The notes under the pieces: model-generated
The model's input: the letters and a program-made list of their open reading frames with translations, nothing else
What the model was told of the DNA's origin: nothing
Database searches by the model: none
Part shown: positions 43,770 through 55,202 of the stretch, one piece after another
Numbering within the stretch: position 1 is the stretch's first letter
Layout of the letters: every line of letters starts with the position of its first letter
Made by a program: the position numbers and the translations under genes
Assembly: GCA_020796225.1 (NCBI GenBank)
Contig: CM036758.1
Coordinates: forward strand, 30,173,647-30,237,646
Direction of reading: 5' to 3'
DNA length: 64,000 nt
Origin: Arion vulgaris
Lineage: Eukaryota; Mollusca; Gastropoda; Stylommatophora; Arionidae

Positions 43770-44335
43770 GTTCAGTCTTCCAACATTATCCTTTGGTGGC
43801 GTCCAGACCGGACAGAAGTCTTAAGGATATGTTGGTACACAGTCGCCTCAAGCCTAATATCCAGAGTCATTTTGGCACCATCCAGTGTGGCCGTCGGCGT
43901 TGCAATACGTGTGCTAATGTAATACAGACCAGCACTGTGTCTTTTCCAAAAGCCACGTTTGTTATTGAAGACGGTTTCACGTTCGAGTCCCGGAATATTA
44001 TCTATGTCATCACCTGCAAGCGGTACAACACAGCCTATATTGGTGAGACCGGCAAGAGACTCAGGGACTGATTCGCTCAACACTTGCGCGATATACGCCA
44101 ATGCTCTGTGACCCCTGTAGCCACTCATTTCAATGATACTGGCCATTCAGGAGCTTGCGATGTCCAGGTCACAGCCATCTGACAATGTTCCTCTGATGAT
44201 CGCAGTCGATTTGCTCTGGAGAACCGTTTTATTTCGTTATATGGTACCTTGCGGCCTCTTGGACTCAACGCATTACATTCCTATGCTTCTTAGTACTTTC
44301 TCAACTCATGCCTTGTAATCTATATGTGTATTTGC

Positions 44336-44394
<59 letters not shown>

Positions 44395-44670
44395 TATATT
44401 CATTTGATTGTTTGTATTGTTTCTCTTCTTTTCCACTTCTAGTTCTGTGTTGCACTCATTTCGTTATTCGTTTTTATTCCCAGATTTTCATTAGATACAC
44501 GTGAATGTTTCCGTAAGTAATCGTTCATATTTAGTGTTCTTTGAAATTCGACACTCCTATTGTATCGTTTGCTTGATAGAGGCCTTTTGGTCGAAACGTT
44601 GCTGTTTATCGTCACTATTTCTGTATTTTGTAAAACTATAGTACTTTGTTTTTACGTGTTTCGCTAAGTA
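43770..44670 (+). mobile_element. Penelope-like element, GIY-YIG C-terminal part
   Basis: The frame (one stop at 44069, then shifts) encodes RPDRSLKDMLVHSRL, CGRRRCNTC (a Cys cluster), NIIYVITCKRYNTAYIGETG (the GIY-YIG motif pair) and FAQHLRDI...THFNDTGHS. This is the endonuclease end of Penelope-like retroelements. The 3' part has a (TA)n and a GGCCTTTTGGTCGAAACGTT stretch, then TTTGTTTTTACGTGTTTCGC. Confidence 0.82.
44339..44392. repeat. (AT)n microsatellite
   Basis: About 27 AT dinucleotides within the Penelope-like 3' region. Confidence 0.97.
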
Positions 44671-44883
44671 ATAATTGTAAGTAATGAGGTAGCTAGGCGA
44701 AAGTAACGAATAGTTACCGGTATTATAAATACACTGAAAAGCATACTACTAGTGTTCACTTGCTCTCAAGATCATACACAACCACTAGATTAAAATTTCA
44801 TTGACAGGAAGTCGGATACATGACGTATGCTTGTCCATTCTTATTCTCACTATTCTTTTATTACAGTAAACTTGAAACTACAT

Positions 44884-44930
44884 TTGATTGATTGAATGAT
44901 TGATTGAATGATTGATTGATTGATTACTAG
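44884..44930. repeat. (TGAT)n / (TTGA)n microsatellite
   Basis: TTGATTGATTGAATGATTGA-type short repeats. Confidence 0.9.
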
Positions 44931-45008
44931 GACCATCATCATTGCACTTCGGTAAGTAACCATGTGTGCTACGATCGATCTCCTTCTTACACAGGAAGAT
45001 CTCAGATG

Positions 45009-45173
45009 CAGTGGCAGCTCGTGATCATTTTGTTAGTGGGGCTAGAAATAAATTTTCGGAAATATCATGGTTTCTGTTAGGTTATATTTTAATGTATAAA
45101 ATAATAAATACACGTTACACCTTATTTTTGGTGGGGCCCGGCCCCACTGGCCCATAATGACGAGCCGCCACTG
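45009..45173 (-). mobile_element. hAT-type MITE, 165 bp
   Basis: Ends CAGTGGCAGCTCGT and ACGAGCCGCCACTG. Internally it matches the reverse complement of 11624-11788. The 8 bases on each side do not match, so its TSD is lost. The 65 bp on its left recur at 63905-63967. Confidence 0.88.
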
Positions 45174-45329
45174 AGTGCACGAACTCCGTAGCACCGGCGA
45201 GGGCCACCGATGTAATTTTTGAAGATGGTGAAGATATTTTTGTAGAAATTTAAAAAAAAATTCTTTTCTAATTAATTTTGCTCGGGCAGCGACTTTCCAG
45301 CCTGCTCTTATCAATTTTGAACTGCCAAT

Positions 45330-45530
45330 GTTTTTTACGTGCTCAAATTGAACATGGGACCTACGTTTTATCGTCCATCTCCTATATGACTAGGAACTCG
45401 ATCTCACCTACACCGAGATCAGGGATCAATGGAAAAATATCCGGATGGCTCTACGAGGGAGCGAACCTGGTACCTTTAGCACAAGAGACGAACACCTTAC
45501 CTTTACGACACAGAGATCCCTATGATATAC
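45330..45530 (-). mobile_element. SINE-III copy
   Basis: On the minus strand: ATCTCTGTGTCGTAAAGG (head), AGGTACCAGGTTCGCTCCC (B-box-like), then GAGATCGAGTTCCTAGTCATA and CACGTAAAAAA. The 17-bp array begins directly at its 5' side. Confidence 0.8.
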
Positions 45531-45535
45531 ATTTG

Positions 45536-46272
45536 TCTTGTATGTGGGTGTATGTAGTATGTGGGTGTATGTTGTATGTGGGTGTATGTAGTATGTGGGT
45601 GTATGTAGTATGTGGGTGTATGTAGTATGTGGGTGTATGTAGCATGTGGGTGTATGTAGCATGTGGGTGTATGTTGTATGTGGGTGTATGTTGTATGTGG
45701 GTGTATGTTGTATGTGGGTGTATGTAGTATGTGGGTGTATGTTGTATGTGGGTGTATGTTGTATGTGGGTGTATGTAGTATGTAGTATGTGGGTGTATGT
45801 AGTATGTGGGTGTATGTAGCATGTGGGTGTATGTAGCATGTGGGTGTATGTAGCATGTGGGTGTATGTAGCATGTGGGTGTATGTAGCATGTGGGTGTAT
45901 GTAGTATGTGGGTGTATGTTGTATGTGGGTGTATGTAGTATGTGGGTGTATGTAGTATGTGGGTGTATGTAGTATGTGGGTGTATGTAGCATGTGGGTGT
46001 ATGTAGCATGTGAGTGTATGTAGTATGTGGGTGTATGTAGTATGTGGGTGTATGTTATATGTGGGTGTATGTAGTATGTGGGTGTATGTAGTATGTGGGT
46101 GTATGTAGCATGTGGGTGTATGTAGCATGTGGGTGTATGTAGCATGTGGGTGTATGTTATATGTGGGTGTATGTAGCATGTGGGTGTATGTAGCATGTGG
46201 GTGTATGTAGCATGTGGGTGTATGTTGTATGTGGGTGTATGTTGTATGTGGGTGTATGTAGTATGTTATATG
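45536..46272. repeat. 17-bp satellite (GTATGTGGGTGTATGTA), about 43 copies
   Basis: Variants GTAGC, GTTG and GTTAT alternate. All frames on the minus strand stay open because three units equal 51 bp. Confidence 0.96.
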
Positions 46273-46481
46273 TGTATACTTGTATGTATTTATGCTACAG
46301 TTTTGGGCTCAAATATACTAGAACAAACAGCGTATCGTACGTATTTGTGCAAACACTGTTTAATCGACTCTGACATGATTATTCTGTGTCCAACAGACAA
46401 CGCTGTTTATGAAAGACCCGACTTAGTTAATCTCTTTTTGTGGAGAGCTAGCTGGTCGTTTTCTTAACAAGCACTCATATT

Positions 46482-48622
46482 GAATGGCTTGGATGATGGG
46501 AATGGCTTGGATGATGGGAATGACTTGGATGATGGGAATGGCTTGGATGATGGGAATGGCTTGGATGATAGGAATGACTTGGATGATGGGAATGACTTGG
46601 ATGATGGGAATGACTTGGATGATGGGAATGACTTGGATGATGGGAATGGCTTGGATGATGGGAATGGCTTGGATGATGGGAATGGCTTGGATGATGGGAA
46701 TGACTTGGATGATGGGAATGACTTGGATGATGGGAATGACTTGGATGATGGGAATGACTTGGATGATGGGAATGACTTGGATGATGGGAATGGCTTGGAT
46801 CATGGGAATGACTTGGATGATGGGAATGACTTGGATGATGGGAATGACTTGGATGATGGGAATGACTTGGATGATGGGAATGGCTTGGATGATGGGAATG
46901 ACTTGGATGATGGGAATGACTTGGATGATGGGAATGACTTGGATGATGGGAATGACTTGGATGATGGGAATGACTTGGATGATGGGAATGACTTGGATGA
47001 TGGGAATGACTTGGATGATGGGAATGACTTGGATGATGGGAATGGCTTGGATGATGGGAATGACTTGGATGATGGGAATGGCTTGGATGATGGGAATGGC
47101 TTGGATGATGGGAATGACTTGGATGATGGGAATGACTTGGATGATGGGAATGACTTGGATGATGGGAATGACTTGGATGATGGGAATGACTTGGATGATG
47201 GGAATGACTTGGATGATGGGAATGACTTGGATGATGGGAATGGCTTGGATGATGGGAATGGCTTGGATGATGGGAATGGCTTGGATGATGGGAATGGCTT
47301 GGATGATGGGAATGGCTTGGATGATGGGAATGGCTTGGATGATGGGAATGGCTTGGATGATGGGAATGACTTGGATGATGGGAATGGCTTGGATGATGGG
47401 AATGGCTTGGATGATGGGAATGACTTGGATGATGGGAATGACTTGGATGATGGGAATGACTTGGATGATGGGAATGGCTTGGATGATGGGAATGGCTTGG
47501 ATGATGGAATGGCTTGGATGATGGGAATGGCTTGGATGATGGGAATGACTTGGATGATGGGAATGACTTGGATGATGGGAATGGCTTGGATGATGGGAAT
47601 GGCTTGGATTATGGGAATGACTTGGATGATGGGAATGACTTGGATGATGGGAATGACTTGGATGATGGGAATGACTTGGATGATGGGAATGGCTTGGATG
47701 ATGGGAATGGCTTGGATGATGGGAATGACTTGGATGATGGGAATGACTTGGATGATGGGAATGACTTGGATGTTGGGAATGACTTGGATGATGGGAATGG
47801 CTTGGATGATGGGAATGACTTTGATGATGGGAATGACTTGAATGATGGGAATGACTTGGATGATGGGAATGACTTGGATGATGGGAATGACTTGAATGAT
47901 GGGAATGACTTGGATGATGGGAATGACTTGGATGATGGGAATGGCTTGGATGATGGGAATGACTTGGATGATGGGAATGACTTGGATGATGGGAATGACT
48001 TGGATGATGGGAATGACTTGGATGATGGGAATGACTTGGATGATGGGAATGACTTGGATGATGGGAATGACTTGGATGATGGGAATGACTTGGATGATGG
48101 GAATGACTTGGATGATGGGAATGACTTGGATTATGGGAATGGCTTGGATGATGGGAATGGCTTGGATGATGGGAATGACTTGGATGATGGGAATGGCTTG
48201 GATGATGGGAATGACTTGAATGATGGGAATGACTTGGATGATGGGAATGACTTGGATGATGGGAATGACTTGAATGATGGGAATGACTTGGATGATGGGA
48301 ATGGCTTGGATGATGGGAATGACTTGGATGATGGGAATGACTTGGATGATGGGAATGACTTGGATGATGGGAATGACTTGGATGATGGGAATGACTTGGA
48401 TGATGGGATTGACTTGGATGATGGGAATGACTTGGATGATGGGAATGACTTGGATGATGGGAATGACTTGGATGATGGGAATGACTTGGATGATGGGAAT
48501 GACTTGGATGATGGGAATGACTTGGATGATGGGAATGACTTGGATGATGGGAATGACTTGGATGATGGGAATGACTTGGATGATGGGAATGACTTGGATG
48601 ATGGGAATGACTTGGATGATGG
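46482..48622. repeat. 18-bp satellite (GGCTTGGATGATGGGAAT), about 119 copies
   Basis: The longest array in the window. G(G/A)CTTGGATGATGGGAAT repeats with very few errors; one lost G near 47505 shifts the frame. TGGCTTGGATG differs from the pol III A-box consensus at one place. A perfect B box follows the last unit (48647-48657). Long ORFs on both strands (e.g. Ser-His-Pro-rich) are artefacts of the 18-bp period. Confidence 0.97.
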
Positions 48623-48665
48623 GTGCCGTAAGAAATAAAGATTTGTGGTTCGAATCCTGTGTTTG
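48608..48665 (+). promoter_or_regulatory. tRNA-like A-box/B-box pair at the array edge
   Basis: TGACTTGGATG (48608-48618, last array unit) is followed 39 bp later by GGTTCGAATCC (48647-48657), an exact pol III B box. The T-arm stem does not pair well, so I read it as the remnant of a tRNA-derived SINE head, not a tRNA gene. Confidence 0.6.
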
Positions 48666-49205
48666 GTAAGACAATTTTCATAAGCTTCTAATACTTCCTT
48701 GACATTGATCATATTCATTTGCTCCGGTGCTCCTCCTGAGGTTATTAAAACTTCTTATTCTCTCCTCCTCTAAGCTTATCAACGGATATACCATCAGAAA
48801 ATATAAAGACAGTAGTCAATTCAACAGATACGTATGTTCAGACAAATCGTTTCATGGAGATGACGTCACTCAGATAGACATCTGGCACCACTTAAGTATG
48901 TTCGTGTCTGACATCTGTGTACGTCTTAAACTAATGAATTTATTTCATTGAGAGAGTTATGTCGGAGAAGGACTGCAGGAAGGAGGGGGTGGTTAATGTA
49001 AGGACATGGGGTGGGAAGGAACATAGAAAATCACACAATTATAGGAACGATGAGCAAATATTATCAACTTGGATTCTCTGAAATGAATTAATTCTTATTT
49101 TTCATGTTTGTTGGCCTACACGCTCTGATATAACCAAAACAAGGTACATTTTAGGTTGAAAGAACGTGCCTCGGTTTAAAGCGGCTCTAATCTCCTATAT
49201 AACTA
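48660..49205. other. No recognisable feature
   Basis: Contains a 74-codon ORF (48727-48951, +) with no family resemblance that I can see. Confidence 0.45.
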
Positions 49206-49285
49206 AAGATTCGTTGTTGTGTATTGTTATTGTTTTTGTATTTTGTAAAACTACAGTATTTTGTTTTTAACGTGTTTCACCATTG
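49206..49285 (+). mobile_element. Penelope-like 3' terminal piece
   Basis: TTTTTGTATTTTGTAAAACTA followed by TTTGTTTTTAACGTGTTTCAC, matching 44610-44665. An 88-bp tandem repeat starts right after it. Confidence 0.55.
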
Positions 49286-49545
49286 CTACATAACAAACAA
49301 AACAAGATGGACAAACTGATTTGTTTTCTGGTGGTATTGAAGTCAAGTCACAGCTTGTTTAAGGGAATCATTACTACATAACAAACAAAACAAGATGGAC
49401 AAACTGATTTGTTTTCTGGTGGTATTGAAGTCAAGTCACAGCTTGTTTAAGGAAATCATTGCTACATAACAAACAAAACAAGATGGACAAACTGATTTGT
49501 TTTCTGGTGGTATTGAAGTCAAGTCACAGCTTGTTTAAGGAATCT
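49281..49545. repeat. 88-bp tandem repeat, 3 copies
   Basis: Three near-identical units beginning CATTGCTACATAACAAACAA and ending GCTTGTTTAAGGGAAT. Confidence 0.95.
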
Positions 49546-49589
49546 GTTTCGTCAGCTTCATGGCATATCGTCATATTGTAACCAGAGAG

Positions 49590-49676
49590 ATGAGTTTTAT
49601 TTGTTTGTTTGCTGTCTTTCGTTTGTTCTTGACGACCAGTTTGATCACTCTTTATGATATGTTTGGCCTTAGCCAT
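49590..49676 (-). mobile_element. SINE-A remnant next to the 54-bp array
   Basis: CTTTCGTTTGTTCTTGACGACC, TTTGATCACTCTTTATGATAT, then TTTGGCCTTAGCC match SINE-A (912-1000) with moderate divergence. The SINE continues directly into the first array unit. Confidence 0.65.
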
Positions 49677-50695
49677 GAACAACTATACGTTGCACTTCTG
49701 TTCATAGACTCCTACACGTTCCTTATACAAGAGCGATTATACGTTGCACTTCTGTTCATAGACTCCTATACGTTCCTTAAACAAGAACGATTATACGTTG
49801 CACTTCTGTTCATAGACTCCTACACGTCCCTTAGACAAGAACGATTATACGTTGCACTTCTGTTCATAGACTCCTACACGTCCCTTAGACAAGAACGATT
49901 ATACGTTGCACTTCTGTTCATATACTCCTATACGTTCCTTAAACAAGAACGATTATACGTTGCACTTCTGTTCATAGACTCCTACACGTTCCTTATACAA
50001 TAGCGATTATACGTTGCACTTCTGTTCATAGACTCCTACACGTTCCTTATACAAGAACGATTATACGTTGCACTTCTGTTCATATACTCCTATACGTTCC
50101 TTAAACAAGAACGATTATACGTTGCACTTCTGTTCATAGACTCCTACACGTTCCTTATACAAGAGCGATTATACGTTGCACTTCTGTTCATAGACTCCTA
50201 CACGTCCCTTAGACAAGAACGATTATACGTTGCACTTCTGTTCATAGACTCCTACACGTTCCTTATACAATAGCGATTATACGTTGCACTTCTGTTCATA
50301 GACTCCTACACGTTCCTTATACAAGAACGATTATACGTTGCACTTCTGTTCATATACTCCTATACGTTCCTTAAACAAGAACGATTATACGTTGCACTTC
50401 TGTTCATAGACTCCTACACGTTCCTTATACAAGAGCGATTATACGTTGCACTTCTGTTCATAGACTCCTACACGTCCCTTAGACAAGAACGATTATACGT
50501 TGCACTTCTGTTCATATACTCCTATACGTTCCTTAAACAAGAACGATTATACGTTGCACTTCTGTTCATAGACTCCTACACGTCCCTTAGACAAGAACGA
50601 TTATACGTTGCACTTCTGTTCATAGACTCCTACACGTCCCTTAGACAAGAGCGACTATACATTTCACTTCTTTCATAGACTCCTATACGTGTATG
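49677..50695. repeat. 54-bp minisatellite with a 270-bp higher-order unit, 19 copies
   Basis: The unit contains GATTATACGTTGCACTTCTG and CATAGACTCCTACACGTTCC. SINE-A has the same order (ATACGTTGCAC..AGACTTCTACACGTTTA). Five successive monomers at 49947-50216 recur in the same order at 50217-50486, so a 270-bp block has been duplicated. Confidence 0.94.
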
Positions 50696-50809
50696 ACAGG
50701 GCATCCAAAATGTTCGGTCTGCGAGAAATGCTTGAGTCTGTCTCGCTGACAGTCAGTTCCTCACACTTTCCCTTGCATCGTGTGTTCATCACTCTTTAAT
50801 GTTCATTTC

Positions 50810-51700
50810 TTAATGCCGTATTTTTGATCTTGTGTATGATCTGCACCAAAGAGCATTTCTACACTTTGCAACCTTTCTGACTGGGTGAGGTCGTTCCGGT
50901 TTACAAATAATTTCATCAGTTTTAAGACCCATATCTTTAGACTTGTTTTGGTTTGTCTTTGCTGATGTACCCAATATCCATCTTTTCTGGCAATCTACTC
51001 TTTTGATCATCATTAGCATTTTTTGCATCATGAGCTGTGATCTATGCCAAGAAGTGTTTTTGCGTCATGAGCTGTGATCTATGCCAAGAAGTGTTTTTGC
51101 CACTATATGACTTTGTTGAGATCCTTCCGGTTTAGGAGTTCACTCAACCACTTTGGGACTTCTGTCGTTTTGTCCTCACCAAGCAATTTGGAGTTCCTAC
51201 TTTGTATTTATTTTTGGGCTCCGCCTACATCATCCACCCCAATTCTCCGGTGTTTTCATTCAATAGGCTATTGTGAAGAAACCGAAGAACATTCTCATTT
51301 ATCCATCCTTAATTCCCCTTATCAATCAACGCTGTTGATGTGAGTCGGTCTGCTCTCTCATTGCCGTAAATACATGCATGCCCAGGACAGTAGATCCAGG
51401 TAAGCCGCTGGGGGTTAGAAACTTCTATAGACAACATCCACTCATTCCGCAACCTACATTTTGGATCTTTGAAGCATCGACCAGAGTCAAAAACAAGAAC
51501 GGCCGCAGCAAACGGAGTCCGAGAGAGTCAATGGAGGGCAACAGTAACGGCCTCATCCACCATCCTCATAATATATGTAGTTGTCCTGTATGCTCTGCTT
51601 TGTTCTGCAACAACACTTCCATGAGCATTAGCCAAGAAACCCAAACCTAACTTCTCACTACGATGCATAGACACATCGGTATTTTTTATTTTTCCGATCC
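50810..51700 (-). mobile_element. LINE-R fragment with RNase H domain
   Basis: On the minus strand, read over frameshifts: a TDVSMHRS start (near 51670), EQSRAYRTTTYIMRM, VTVALHRLSRTPF, a degraded LVFDSG, RNEWMLSIE and WIYCPGHACIYGNERADRL. This is the best preserved RNase H domain here. A poorly defined C-terminal region follows, in which GAGCTGTGATCTATGCCAAG is tandemly duplicated (51028-51100). Confidence 0.72.
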
Positions 51701-51704
51701 AGAA

Positions 51705-51968
51705 GAACTTGAGCTTTTCAGCTCTTCGGCTCAGTGCCATGGACATCGTAACTCTTCGGCTCGGCCAGGACATGAACCTTCGCCGGTTATGGACATCGTA
51801 ACCCTTCGGCTCGGTGCCATGGACATCGTAACCCTTCGGTTCGGTGCTACGAACACCGTAAATCTGGGGAATCTGTGGTTTTTCTGCCATCCCGCGGAAT
51901 TGAACCCTCACACACAGAGGGATAGTCACCCGTAGTCCAACGCGCTACGAACACGCTGGGCAGACGGC
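51705..51968 (-). mobile_element. tRNA-like SINE (SINE-E)
   Basis: Same head as at 32893-33090 (minus strand TGCCCAGCGTGTTCGTAGCG, B-box-like GGGTTCAATTCC). Its tail side carries four about 33-bp units with ATGGACATCGTAACCCTTCG, against two in the other copy. Confidence 0.75.
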
Positions 51969-52057
51969 ACCCATCGGTATAAACAACAACATCATCATCA
52001 CTTGCATTATCTTCTATCAGCTGCTTGATTACGAGTTCAACTTTCATACTGCTCCAA

Positions 52058-52425
52058 TCTCTATATTCTTACATTTAGTTTTAAAACTATGTAACTTGAA
52101 GTTCCCAAAATTTTTTTTAGAATTTTGTAAGCTGCTGTTGTTTTGATAATTCGTAGCATAATTTCTTTTTTAACGTTTCCAATTGAATCAAAATAGCTAT
52201 CTAAGTAGGTGAACTGCTCTGTTATTTTAATCATTTTGGATTCCAGGATTATATGTGCATTACTTGCCATATGTGTCTTAATTTTATTTGTTTTTTTTTC
52301 ATAGTTTATCTGCAGTTCAATATTTGATGCTATAGATGACAAGTTGTCTGTATTTCTTTGTTTTGCTTGGTTGTTTTTACTTAACAAGACAATATCATCT
52401 ACAAAATCCAAATCTTCCATAACAT
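52058..52425 (-). mobile_element. LINE reverse transcriptase fragment with active site
   Basis: The minus-strand ORF starts MEDLDFVDDIVLLS, a YADD-box relative (FVDD), then IELQINYEKKTNKIK, EQFTYLDSYFDS and KKEIMLRIIKTTAAY. This is the C-terminal RT region. It is 119 codons without a stop but truncated at both ends. Confidence 0.8.
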
Positions 52426-52429
52426 GAGG

Positions 52430-53170
52430 AATCTACCAGGGACCAGTTGATGGAACAGAAGGACAAATAATCGTTGTTCAAAGACGTGCAACTATCATAA
52501 CCTTGAGAGCTGCTAGACCCCGTAATCTACCAGGGACCAGTTGATGGAACAGAAGGACAAATAATCGTTGTTCAAAGACGTGCAACTATCATAACCTTAA
52601 GAGCTGCTAGACCCAGTAATCTACCAGGGACCAGTTGATGGAACAGAAGGACAAATAATCGTTGTTCAAAGACGTGTAACTATCATAACCTTAAGAGCTG
52701 CTAGACCCCGTAATCTACCAGGGACCAGTTGATGGAACAGAAGGACAAATAATCGTTGTTCAAAGGCGGGTAGCTACAATAATCTTGAGAGCTGCTAGAC
52801 CCAGTAATCTACCAGGGACCAGTTGATGGAACAGAAGGACAAATAATCGTTGTTCAAAGACGTGTAACTATCATAACCTTAAGAGCTGCCAGACCCAGTA
52901 ATCTACCAGGGACCAGTTGATGGAACAGAAGAACAAATAATCGTTGTTCAAGGCGGTAGCTACAATAATCTTGAGAGCTGCTAGACCCCGAAATCTACCA
53001 GGGACCAGTTGATGGAACAGAAGAACAAATAATCGTTGTTCAAAGGCGGGTAGCTACAATAATCTTGAGAGCTGCTAGACCCAGTAATCTACCAGGGACC
53101 AGTTGATGGAACAGAAGAACAAATAATCGTTGACTTTATAATCTTGTAACCTTGTAAATGTTATAACCTT
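52430..53170. repeat. 94-bp minisatellite derived from LINE-C, about 8 copies
   Basis: Unit starts AATCTACCAGGGACCAGTTG and includes AACAGAAGGACAAATAATCG. On the minus strand it reads ARKIMVAARLEQRLFVLLFHQL, matching the LINE-C thumb segment at 59200-59300. LINE-C sequence continues to about 53285. Confidence 0.93.
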
Positions 53171-53509
53171 GAGAGCTGCTAGAACCCGGTGTGCAACGTT
53201 GTTTCGTTTACTCAACATAATGTTTCAATTATAGATTGCGGTCAAAGGTTATTATTCCAAGATAGCACATTGATAGTTATCGCACCTATCAAAGGTGTCT
53301 CCAGTTAGATCAGCACTAACTATTAAATTACACAAAGTAAATCATAACATCAGAATCAACCTGAGAGAGAGAGAGAGAGAAGATACCATTACATTAACGT
53401 GAAATGGTATGGAATATCCTTTGAGCATCTTTAATCATTTCTTGCCTATCTTATCCAATCCAATATATTACGATATCACCAGCCAAATGTCATGTCCTGT
53501 TCAGCTTGG

Positions 53510-54940
53510 TTAGTTAAATGTGTACAACTTTTGCTGTGTATATTGACCAATACGGGAGATAAACTATGTGGTAATCCTGGGCATATGCGTGCCGGGTCCT
53601 AAACACAATGCCACAGTCCATAGCAGCAATCTCCTGCTTGAATTGGAAGTCCTCATAAACATCATACTTATGCCCGCCTTCATTTTCCCAAGTCCCTTTA
53701 ATTGACTGATAAATCAAAGTTATTACATGAGGATTTGGTCCGTCTCAAGGTTACACGTGACCTTTTTCATTCCTGGTCACTATCTTCTCTAATTTGCCAT
53801 ATATATTTTGTAAGGTGGGTATACGCTAGCTGTTTACGCGCAGTCTAGGATCCTTGCCATGTTTATGGAACCGGTGTAAATAGCTATGTAGTCAATCTTT
53901 GGGTACTGCAGCATTCTGTACACTTTTGTTGACATCCATCACAACTGCATTAATAGTAGTCTCATCAAGCTGTTTGATGTGATGATACTGGACACCATAA
54001 GGCTCTGTTGAAGGGCGGTGGCTGGCTTTGAGTGCATTTACAACGCTATCTTAATGTTATGAAATCAGTGTAAGGATCTCGATAGTGTTAGGGTTTAAAG
54101 GCCGAATGTTTGACTTCATTGCACCGGGGGGTTTATCCCATACGGCTCGGTCCCTCTTCGCAGAAATAGCACGCCACCTGCCGAGAATATTGCACAAAGC
54201 ACGAACTCCGTTACTCCAGTAACAATCCTAGGGGTCTCTGGAAAAAATTGCACTCGTGAACAGAATGACGTGGTCCGGACTCGAACCCACGACCTTCGAC
54301 TCACAAGGCAAAGGGCTTAACCACTAGACTCCCCTAGGAATATCGAGAAGAACATTCATAATATCACGGCAGTCATCTTTATTACGCTTTCATTTCTGAG
54401 CCATAAAATGTTGAAGGAACCCTGCCCCTTTTTGCATCTGTTGTCAATCGGGTGTATGTCGATTTATCACCACATACCTATGTTATAAAAGCCTCCCATA
54501 ACCCATTCTATGCTTCACTGGTCAACTCTTGGAAATCAATAATGACTGTGTCAGACAGCAGACTTTCAGCCTCATCACACATATTTGTCGATCAGTATTT
54601 TCGGTCTCTCTGCCGTGACTTTGTAGCAGCCACTTTTGCCAGCCAAATGTTTTCAACCTTTTCATTCCACCAGTGTGGTTGCACACAGGTAATCCTAGCA
54701 ATGACATTCAGTCATGATATATATATAATGGGTGTTCGTGTTCGCCTTAGGTTGAAAGGGGCGTGCCTCGGCTTAAAGAGGCTTTAATCCCTACTAAACA
54801 AACAAACTAAGACATGTTGTGTGTGTATTGCAAATATGTTTGGGACTTCTGTGTCGCAAAGGTTTTGATCTTGTGAAGAAGGACAATGCAAGTAAGATGA
54901 GCACTTTTCTACGCCACCAGAACAATCCATTCAGTAAAAA
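53510..54940 (-). mobile_element. LINE-C fragment, linker and reverse transcriptase
   Basis: From the right (5') end on the minus strand: QPHWWNEKVENIWLAKVAATK, SDTVIIDFQELTSEA, FITNDDTLNALKASHRPSTE, IKQLDETTINAVVMD, HGKDPR, then TWENEGGHKYDVYEDFQFKQE. The order fits the start of a LINE reverse transcriptase. A second copy is at 60535-61960. It is interrupted by SINE-IV at 54110-54345. Confidence 0.72.
54110..54345 (-). mobile_element. tRNA-derived SINE (SINE-IV)
   Basis: On the minus strand the A box TAGTGGTTAAG and the B box GGTTCGAGTCC both fit the pol III consensus, about 40 bp apart, like a tRNA. The body (ACGGAGTTCGTGCTTTGTGC...) is not tRNA-like. It sits inside LINE-C. No other copy is seen here. 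Confidence 0.85.
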
Positions 54941-54941
54941 C

Positions 54942-55202
54942 AACTTCTTCTGTGAACGCTCTATATCGACCACTTGTTAACCACTCTTTTTGATTTGTAT
55001 GTGATCCGAGCCTAAGAGCGATTGTGTGTTTTGTTAGTTATGCGCCTACACGTAGGCTATCACATCCAACTTCTGCCACGCTTTTTATTTACTAAGGTAG
55101 CTTCCATATGTACCTACTTCAGTCGCCTCTTACGACATGCCTTGTAGCTCGCAGTGCTACTATTCTTTGCTCCCCTTGCAAGCCCCAGTAACACACGGGC
55201 GG
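54942..55202 (-). mobile_element. SINE-B copy, full length
   Basis: AACTTCTTCTGTGAACGCTC to AACACACGGGCGG with the TCGCCTCTTACGACATGCC core. Confidence 0.87.

Noticed and set aside
43772..44146. GIY-YIG homing endonuclease or DNA-repair nuclease gene
   Set aside because: The upstream Cys cluster and the RPDRSLKDMLVHSRL segment are typical of Penelope-like elements, and the frame is broken.
48608..48665. True tRNA gene at the array edge
   Set aside because: The B box is perfect, but the T stem does not pair and no acceptor stem is formed.
46423..48681. A 752-codon ORF rich in Ser, His and Pro (minus), and matching plus-strand ORFs
   Set aside because: They only reflect an 18-bp period without stops. 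Several frames on both strands are open at once, and no start context or flanking gene structure supports them.
53514..53717. A small host gene (67-codon ORF with GTWENEGGHKYDVYEDF)
   Set aside because: The segment fits LINE-C reverse transcriptase in order and spacing, and a degraded parallel lies at 60540-60600.
54280..54345. True tRNA gene on the minus strand
   Set aside because: A and B boxes are perfect, but the sequence continues into a long non-tRNA body and lies inside a LINE; a SINE is the simpler reading.
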